Assembly (NCBI GenBank): GCA_025765615.1
Contig: JAIVFJ010000062.1
Span: forward strand, 1-64,000
DNA from: Zopfochytrium polystomum
Lineage: Eukaryota; Chytridiomycota; Chytridiomycetes; Chytridiales; Chytridiaceae
Length of the DNA stretch: 64,000 nt
Reading direction: 5' to 3'
The translations under genes and the position numbers were made by a program. The notes under the pieces are model-generated. The model was not told the origin of the DNA. It ran no database searches and saw only the letters and a program-made list of their open reading frames with translations. Below are positions 58,254-64,000 of this stretch, in pieces; the first letter of the stretch is position 1; each line of letters begins with the position of its first letter.

Positions 58254-58439
58254 GAGTACGGGGGTTGGAGGAAGGGTCGGCGGAGTGGTGGGGGGTAGCG
58301 TCTCACTTAAGACGTATCTTTGGAGCGAAATCGTTTTCTCCCTTTCTTTTATTTTTTATTTTGGTCTCCCGGCGGCCTTCGAAAACTTTCCATTTCGATC
58401 GATATGGGCCACTCAGAGAAAACGAAGGGAAAAAAAAGA

Positions 58440-58478
58440 AAAAGAAAGAAAAAAAAAAAAAAAAAAAAAAAGAAAAAA
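58440..58478. repeat. A-rich run
   Basis: Poly(A) with occasional G on the plus strand (T-run for the minus-strand gene), about 190 bases upstream of the copy 1 start. No gene is seen in 58254-58984. Confidence 0.8.
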
Positions 58479-58984
58479 TGAGAGGGAGAGAGGATTCGAT
58501 TTGATTCTTTGCAAACTTACTTGTGCGTGGGCAATCCGCCCAAGTGATCTGCCTTGAGGATCGGATGAGTATTAATAAATGTTTGTGCAGCGCCGGTCGC
58601 ACGCGATGCAAGTAACGGAAGTGGAGGGGGCCGCCCGGCGATCTGGCTGCGGCTAGAGACGGTATAGAAGTGCTACGCAAGAGTCGGGGAGGCGGTGCAG
58701 CAGAAGCTTCCCTTGGGGGAGGTGTTGTATTTTTTTCCGGATTATTCCGCGACAACTATTCCCGCCACGAGACGGAGAGAAAAAACGAAGCGCAAGCGCA
58801 ACATGGGCCAGCCCATGGACAGCAACGATTTATGAAGCGGAAAGCGGGTGGCGGAAGCGTGAGGGAGAGTGCGAGAAGGAAAACGGGAAAGGCGGAGGTG
58901 TATCTGCGAGTGTGCTTGTGTGCGAGAGCGTGCAGAGTATGGTTTCTTGTCTTGCGGCAGGGACAAGCAAAGCCATCATGCTCC

Positions 58985-59483
58985 TCAAGCGGCTGGGGCG
59001 TCCACCGGGGCATCCACCGGGGCATCGACAGGGGCATCGACAGGGGCGTCGACAGGGGCGTCCACCGGGGCATCGACCGGCGCGTTAACCGGGGCTTCGA
59101 CGACGAGGGCAAGCTCGCCGTCCGCGCCGCACGTGTACACACCCGCGCTGAAATTTAAAGAAGCACAAAGGTGGATCGGCAGTCGTTAGCACGGAGAAAA
59201 CAGGCCGGTTTGCTCGCCCCCTCAAAAACAAGATCCCTGGCAAACCACTCAACTAGAAACACGCCGTTCCGCAGATCTGCGAGCCGACGGGGCACAGCGA
59301 CAGGTCGTTGAAGCACGTGTACTTTGTGGGGTTGTAGCACGCCTCGCCGCAGGCCGCCTGTCCCAGCGCCGCGCAGTCTTGAGCTTGCGCGAGGGGCAGG
59401 GCGGATGAGGGCGTGGACGTCGCGGCGAAGAAGGATGCGGCGGCGATGACGGCGAGGACGAGGGCGCGGGTTGTGGAGGGCAT
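58985..59483 (-). CDS. Small secreted CBM52-like protein with VDAP-repeat tail (copy 2)
   Basis: The ATG at 59483-59481 opens MPSTTRALVLAVIAAASFFA. This start gives the best signal peptide; an upstream ATG at 59528 adds 15 residues. Exon 1 is 59483-59254 and exon 2 is 59147-58985; donor GTTGAG and acceptor TTTCAG keep the frame, giving 130 aa. The CBM52-like core is CGEACYNPTKYTCFNDLSLC, PVGSQICGTACFY and AGVYTCGADGELA, nearly identical to copy 1. The tail is new: seven VDAP units follow EAPVNAP, coded by a 12-base tandem repeat (about 58992-59085), ending in AA. Pro/Ala repeats of this sort could serve as a wall spacer or stalk. Confidence 0.82.
58992..59087 (-). repeat. 12-bp coding tandem repeat (VDAP)n
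   Basis: Units of the GTCGATGCCCCT type on the minus strand are repeated seven times, plus a variant unit coding VNAP. They differ only by synonymous changes, so the peptide repeat appears to be under selection. Confidence 0.9.
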
Positions 59484-59528
59484 AGTGGTTTTTTCGATGG
59501 GTTGGTGGAGGCTTTCGGCCCCTTGCAT

Positions 59529-60460
59529 CTTAGTACTGCCCTCGAAGACACAATATCAATGCACGACAAGCCGCATGCATCAATTTAGCGCAACTCCTTT
59601 CAGGGAAACCGCCACGGAAGAAAAGCAGCGCCACCGGAACTGTCACCTGATCTCATCAACTTGCAGACGCTTCCGCACCGAATTGGACGAGAGAGAAATT
59701 GCATCGTCCATCTATTTTTATTTTTTTCACATCAACTCTACTTTAATGAAACTCTGCTTCTCAAAGACGTTTCTCGATGAGCCCGCTGGCTTACACACTG
59801 CGCAGAGCGCTCTCAGACGCCGATCCTGTCGTAACTTGCTTCCTCGAGCCGGGTTGGACGCCGTTTTTCTTCTGCATGTCCAAAGCAAGCTTGCGGACAC
59901 CGTCAAAGTCAGGGAGATATCGACCCGGAGTACCTGCACGGGCGAGTGGTTGTTGCATTGCGAAATATTTGTTGGCCACTCTCTTTCCGTCCTGTCCCGC
60001 TCAGCTTCGCCTGATTTTATCCATGATCATTCGCGATCGCATCATTAGCCGTTGTTCTGAGCTCCCGCTGCTCTGCGACTGAGCGAAAAAAGAATCAGAT
60101 TTTTTTCTTTCCAACAAAGAGCTCAGGCTAAATGAACAAAGCTTCGCTCCAGCATTTCAGCTGCAGGTGATCGCTGCACAATGACAATCTTGACCTTTCG
60201 CCCAGTCCGCGTCCGATAATCCGAATACCCAATTCCCTGAGCGCATTAACAAGTTTCACGCCTGCACAAATGGAAACCTCGAGGGATACACAACAACTTT
60301 GTTGAAGAAAAAAAATCCTAAAACGCGACGGCGAAAAAAACAAAACAAAAAAAAAAGCAAGAAAAAAAGACGTCGCCCAAAGCCTGAGGCGAGACGAGAA
60401 AGGGAAGAAACGAAGTGAAAAGAAGAGGAAAGGGGGGAATTCTTTTTAATTTTTTTTTTT
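59529..60460. other. No gene seen
   Basis: The upstream region of CBM52-like copy 2 is followed by A-rich sequence (60300-60370). No coding or RNA feature is recognised. Confidence 0.5.
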
Positions 60461-60760
60461 TCAGTGGCCCCCGTTCAGCGGGTGAAATCCAGGGTTACGA
60501 TTCTTGGGGTCATGGTTCAACGGATGCCACCCCGGGTTTGCCGCCTTCTTCTCAGGGTCAAGTGGGTGCCAGCCCGGGTTCGCCTTTGCAGGCGGATTAG
60601 GAGGCAGCGGGTGCCAGCCGTTCGCCGGGAGGGCGTTGACAAACTTGGAGGCGAAAAAGGCATGTCCCGGGGCGAGCGACGCGAGAGGCGCGAGCAAGAA
60701 CAAGAGGAAGACCAGCGGGAGCGTCAGGCTTGAGTGAGCGCGGACGCGAGCCGATCAATG
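60461..60760 (-). CDS. Secreted repeat peptide precursor with four GWHPL units (start unresolved)
   Basis: A minus-strand frame begins SSLTLPLVFLLFLLAPLASL, a strong signal peptide cleaved near GHAFFA. It continues with four 14-residue units: NGWHPLPPNPPAKA, NPGWHPLDPEKKAA, NPGWHPLNHDPKNR and NPGFHPLNGGH, then the stop at 60461. The unit spacing is exact (42 bases). Basic residues (K, KK, KNR) precede each later unit, as in kexin-processed peptide precursors. No in-frame ATG exists between the upstream TGA (about 60754) and the signal peptide, so the start must come from an upstream exon or an indel. Function unknown; a mating or signalling peptide is conceivable, as is a structural repeat protein. 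Confidence 0.6.
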
Positions 60761-60993
60761 GCGGCGGTTACGGGGCTGTGGCGTCTGCTGGCGTGACATC
60801 GGATTTAAGTAGGGGAGAAGGGTTACTGGGATCGGCAAAGTGGTGGTGTGTGGAGTTTGAGTTGTGGAATTGGAGTATGGGTGGTGGAATTGGAAACTGG
60901 AGGATGGGTATTTTATAGGGTTTAGGGCGGGACGATGCGAGATGTCTTCTGTGCGGTGGGCTAAGTTTTGGGAGAAGAATTGGAAGGTTGAGT

Positions 60994-60995
<2 letters not shown>

Positions 60996-61030
<35 letters not shown>

Positions 61031-61031
61031 G

Positions 61032-61072
<41 letters not shown>
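60996..61072. repeat. (GA)n microsatellite
   Basis: About 75 bases of GA mark the left border of the compositionally different block 61075-63250. Confidence 0.95.
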
Positions 61073-61073
<1 letters not shown>

Positions 61074-62679
61074 CTATGTTACCTGTGCTATTATTATTTG
61101 CGCTAGTATTATTGTTATATTTTTGTGTACAACAGCTGCAGACACAGGGCGTCAGTTTTTGCTCAGGTACTGGCATAGGGCTCCCTTGCTGAGCTCTCCC
61201 TTCAATTGGGAAGGTGCCAAGTTTGAGACATAATCGCTGTTGGGCTGCAAAGTCCACCATGTCGAGCTGACAACCCCTCACTTTTGGAATGACTAAGAAC
61301 TGGAACCACTTCTGTGGGAGTAGTGCAAAGTCCAGACGCCCACCTACCATGATGTTATGCCTCATATGAGTGGTATGAGAAGACAGGGCTTTTCTTTCTC
61401 TTTCTGTTGGTGATTTTTACTTATTTTTCAATTTGTATTTTCCTTTGTTTGGCTCTTTCTCTTGTTTTATCTTTCATTTAAGGGAACGGCTATTCACAGA
61501 CTCCCTGTGACTAGGACGGTGGACGGGATGGGAGACCCCCTTGAACCACCTTTCTTGTCGTTTTCACTTTCATTGATATTAATTCATCTCTGCGAAATGA
61601 CAAGCTTTTGGACCGGCTTCGCCGATGCCAGTGGCTGCTGCTGCGTCAATAATGCTGGTGTTTATCTGGTGTTGGTTGCTGGTAGTGATCTCACCGATGC
61701 TGATGGAGCTGCGGATCAGCTTGAGCTAATAATTCGGGCACGTTCGACAATCATTCCCAGCAACCTGGCAAACCCCAGACATGAGCTTTTCACCAACTCA
61801 AACTGACTTGGGATGTGAGCTGTAGCTTTTGCGAGGAGTTTTCTCTGCTTAGACATGTTTGGCCTTCCACAAACCTGTGCTGTTTCTGGGTTGAAAATAA
61901 CCTGCCCTGCAGGACCTCCAATGATTTCCCACAACTGATCTAGCAGGCGCTGTTTTGCTGCTGCTGGAAGTGAAACAGCGATCGACATGAAATGGGCAAG
62001 TTGCACATCCAGGTCTCTCAAGGTGATATGAATGAGTTGGCTGGTCAGGTACTGCTGTAGGAATGGTCTCTCAGGTATGCCCCCTTCTCCCTGTGTTGGC
62101 TCCTGTGGCCTCTGGTGGGCCTGGCCTTCACTGGGTTCAGACCCTCTTTCTCTCAGATTAATGCCTGTGATGTCATGATGCCACACATGTATGAGGGAGT
62201 GGGTTTTTACCTTCCTTGCTTCTAAGAAAGGGAACTCCTCTGGCCTGGTGAGGCAGATGTCTGTGTCCTCGTAGGATGAAGCAAGAAGAGTCCCACTGTC
62301 TCCCACCCTGTGTACCCCTCCTTGGATTGAGTTGGAACCTCTCTTGGGAGTGAGACAAGATGTGTCTGGCTCTGTTAAGTGGAAAACGGTTCTGGTTTGA
62401 TCCAACAGGCACCTCTGCACACTAACTGTTCCTTGTTTTTTTCCCATTTGTGTCCAACCCCCTCCAACTTAGGGCCTGTCTTCGGCAGAGAGGGAGCTGG
62501 TGCTGCAAGGTGGTGGCTCCAACAAGTTCGGACCTGGCCACTTTCCTCCCCACGCTCTTGTCTTCCCCCTTGGCTTCTGCCTTGGGAAGGATGGCACAGA
62601 TTGGTTGGTGCTGCCTTAGGCGCACCCTTTGTTGCCCTGAGTCTCATTCCTTACCAAGTGATCCAGTCTCTTTGGCTTA

Positions 62680-63236
62680 TGTTATGAATCACCCTCTGGA
62701 AACCTCTGGAACCTTCTAGAACATTCCTTCATGGAACCTTGTGGAACCTTCTGGAACTTTCTGGAACCTTCTAGAACATTCCTTCATGGAACCTTGTGGA
62801 ACCTTCTGGAACCTTCTTTGCTTTCCTGACTTGTCTTGTTGTCATTGGTATCATTGGTATCATTGTATTACTAATTGCTCTTTCTGGAACTTTCTTTGAG
62901 TCTTGACAAGGAAGACTCTCAAAAGGTATAAAAGGGGGATGGGGGACCTGTCCCATCCCTCAAGTGAATTATTGTTTCCAATACAATCATCACTCCTCTC
63001 AGTTCCTTGTCTGCCATGCCTTGCCTTGTCCTGCCATGTTCCTGACAGCTTATTGGGGTTTCTCTGTGTCTTGGACCAGAGGCATTTTGCACTTTCTTTT
63101 GTGATTGTGCCACCCCTGTCACACTTTTCTTATGTTTCCCTTTTAGATGTGTGATGGCTCCTCTTTTTTTGTGTTTAAAGAGTTTCTTTTGTGTTTGATG
63201 ATGAGCTTTAGTAGACTCCAAATACATTTTCCTGTC
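62680..63236 (+). mobile_element. LTR-like sequence with TATA box and PBS-like border
   Basis: It starts with TGTTATGAATC (5' TG) at 62680. TATAAAAG at 62928-62935 fits a U3 promoter. The right border ends in AATACA or CCTGTC and is followed at 63237 by TGGTGACCCC, where a tRNA primer site would lie. A second LTR is not in the window and no purine tract precedes 62680, so a solo or 5' LTR is as likely as a 3' one. Confidence 0.45.
62708..62817. promoter_or_regulatory. Tandem 55-bp units carrying perfect heat-shock elements
   Basis: GGAACCTTCTAGAACATTCC at 62708-62727 and again at 62763-62782 is an alternating nGAAn/nTTCn array, the binding site of heat-shock factor. The 55-base unit is duplicated in tandem, and additional GGAACCTT / TTCTGGAA pentamers fill the spacer. 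The array lies 110-220 bases upstream of the TATA box at 62928. Confidence 0.75.
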
Positions 63237-63250
63237 TGGTGACCCCTAGA

Positions 63251-63778
63251 CGCCTTTTTTTGCCCTTTTCATTAGATAGGATTGGTATTTAGGCCATTGC
63301 TCTATTTCCACCTTCAGCCCAGGGTGAGGAGATTTAGAGAGCACAGTCTCACATCCGCCGCAAGGACGAAGACGGTAGACCCAAAAAAGTCCATTCATCA
63401 CGCAGTGCTGTTGGTCAGCGCGTCCTTAGCCCTCTTGCGGGGATGGTGGTTTCTTCAGAAGATTGTCTTGTGGTCGATTTGAGGTGAGAGTTGATCAAAC
63501 ACGACGGAGTTAAAGTTCGGATTCTGGCACTGGGAAGTGCCTTCATCGAAGTAGCACTGTGCGATAACGAGCCGTTCGCGATCATCTTCTTTTGGGCACT
63601 GCCACGAAAAAAAGAAGTCCGGAATAAAATATTTTTCTATTCAAAGTGGCAGCCTCCAGCCGGGGGGTTGGACTGGAAAGGGAAATCCCCCCTAAGAATG
63701 TGCATAATTTGGAATAATTTTGGTGAAAAAGGAAATCGAGATGGGCTTACTCTTGCAGACCCGTGCACGTTCATATCA
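63251..63778. other. No gene seen
   Basis: A return to mixed composition after the repeat block. This is the 3' flank of the partial channel gene at the right edge. Confidence 0.4.
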
Positions 63779-64000
63779 TCATCCCTTTACCGCAGTAACT
63801 GCCGCCGCCGCCGCCGACGCAGTAACAACCCCACCTTCCTCCCTGCTCGCGCCAATCATCTGCTTGTGCCTCCTATACATCTCCTCGATCTCGCGCTCCT
63901 CGCGTTCCTGCTCCTCCACCTCCTCGACCGTCAAGTTCGTATTCTTGATCGCCCGCTCCAGCCGCTGCCTGTTCGCCACTTTCACCTGCTCCCGCAGCTC
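63779..64000 (-). CDS. C-terminus of a second Hv1-like proton channel (5' part outside window)
   Basis: The minus-strand frame open at the window edge reads ELREQVKVANRQRLERAIKN, TNLTVEEVEEQEREEREIEE and MYRRHKQMIGAS, then a Gly/Ala/Val tail ending at TGA (63781-63779). This aligns with the coiled-coil end of the channel at 56400-57636 (ANRQRLERAVRINNMTVEDA, EEQEIEEMFRRH). The voltage-sensor helices should lie beyond base 64000, so the assignment rests on the coiled coil alone. Confidence 0.7.
   Translation of the reverse strand, partial: ELREQVKVANRQRLERAIKNTNLTVEEVEEQEREEREIEEMYRRHKQMIGASREEGGVVTASAAAAAVTAVKG

Larger units (their letters stand above)
61075..63250. mobile_element. Retroelement-like block of foreign composition
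   Basis: Base composition drops to a lower, T-rich and CpG-poor style unlike the GC-rich genes around it. A minus-strand frame of 243 codons (62447-61716) reads YLTSQLIHITLRDLDVQLAH, LLDQLWEIIGGPAGQVIFNP and SQFELVKSSCLGFARLLGMI, with no recognisable domain. The right part looks like an LTR with promoter, followed by TGGTGACCCC, a primer-binding-site-like motif. No reverse transcriptase or integrase is visible, so it is a fragment or non-autonomous element. The block could also be a recent insertion from another source. Confidence 0.5.

Noticed and set aside
58992..59087. Possible CRISPR-like or minisatellite array
   Set aside because: The 12-base units have no spacers and lie in frame inside a secreted protein; it is a coding repeat.
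62708..62817. Possible CRISPR array from repeated GGAACCTTCTGGAA
   Set aside because: Repeats are contiguous 55-bp tandem units with no unique spacers, and eukaryotic context makes CRISPR implausible. A heat-shock-element array explains them.

Overview
This is nuclear DNA of a fungus, most likely a zoosporic early-diverging (chytrid-like) one. The evidence is short GT-AG introns, fungus-specific genes (the chitin-synthase chaperone CHS7, the Golgi protein TVP18, an Afi1/SPA-type polarity protein, an OPT oligopeptide transporter, CBM52-like secreted proteins), a voltage-gated proton channel, GC-rich coding sequence and very many (CT)n/(GA)n/(CA)n tracts. The species cannot be named from sequence alone.

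Layout. 0-7.4 kb, all minus strand: CHS7 (runs off the left edge), a broken copy of an uncharacterised membrane protein, TVP18, and the intact paralogue of that membrane protein. 7.4-10.25 kb: a decayed hAT transposon with BED finger, dimerisation region and CAGGGTTG ends. 10.3-19.6 kb: an expanded secreted-protein family with one intact copy (17.4-18.6 kb) and three ruined or scrambled copies; the three complete 5' ends share a (GA)n leader. 20.8 kb: tRNA-Ser(UGA) between two diverged direct repeats. 21.8-26.5 kb: a Ser/Pro-rich protein and a MAPK-type dual-specificity phosphatase. 27.9-29.6 kb: two divergent F-box/ankyrin relics. 30-35.3 kb: an intact OPT transporter and a decayed tandem copy that shares its 3' flank. 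35.4-39.6 kb: the Afi1/SPA protein. 40.7-48.2 kb: a small secreted protein, a Cys-motif protein, a two-TM protein and a mitochondrial oxoglutarate/malate-type carrier. 50.5-56 kb: an F-box/WD protein, an F-box protein and four copies of a small multi-TM protein. 56.4-59.5 kb: an Hv1-type proton channel and two CBM52-like secreted proteins. 60.5 kb: a secreted precursor with four 14-residue GWHPL repeats. 61-63.25 kb: retroelement-like DNA whose LTR-like end carries a perfect heat-shock-element array. Right edge: the C-terminus of a second proton-channel paralogue.

Themes. The window is rich in local gene duplication followed by decay: the membrane protein, GA-leader secreted family, F-box/ankyrin, OPT, small multi-TM, CBM52 and proton-channel families each occur at least twice. 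Cell-surface functions dominate. Many otherwise good genes, including the usually single-copy TVP18, carry one or two single-base frame breaks. Some 'pseudogenes' may therefore be assembly indels; the clear decay (lost start codon, internal deletion, strand switching) is in the paralogues.
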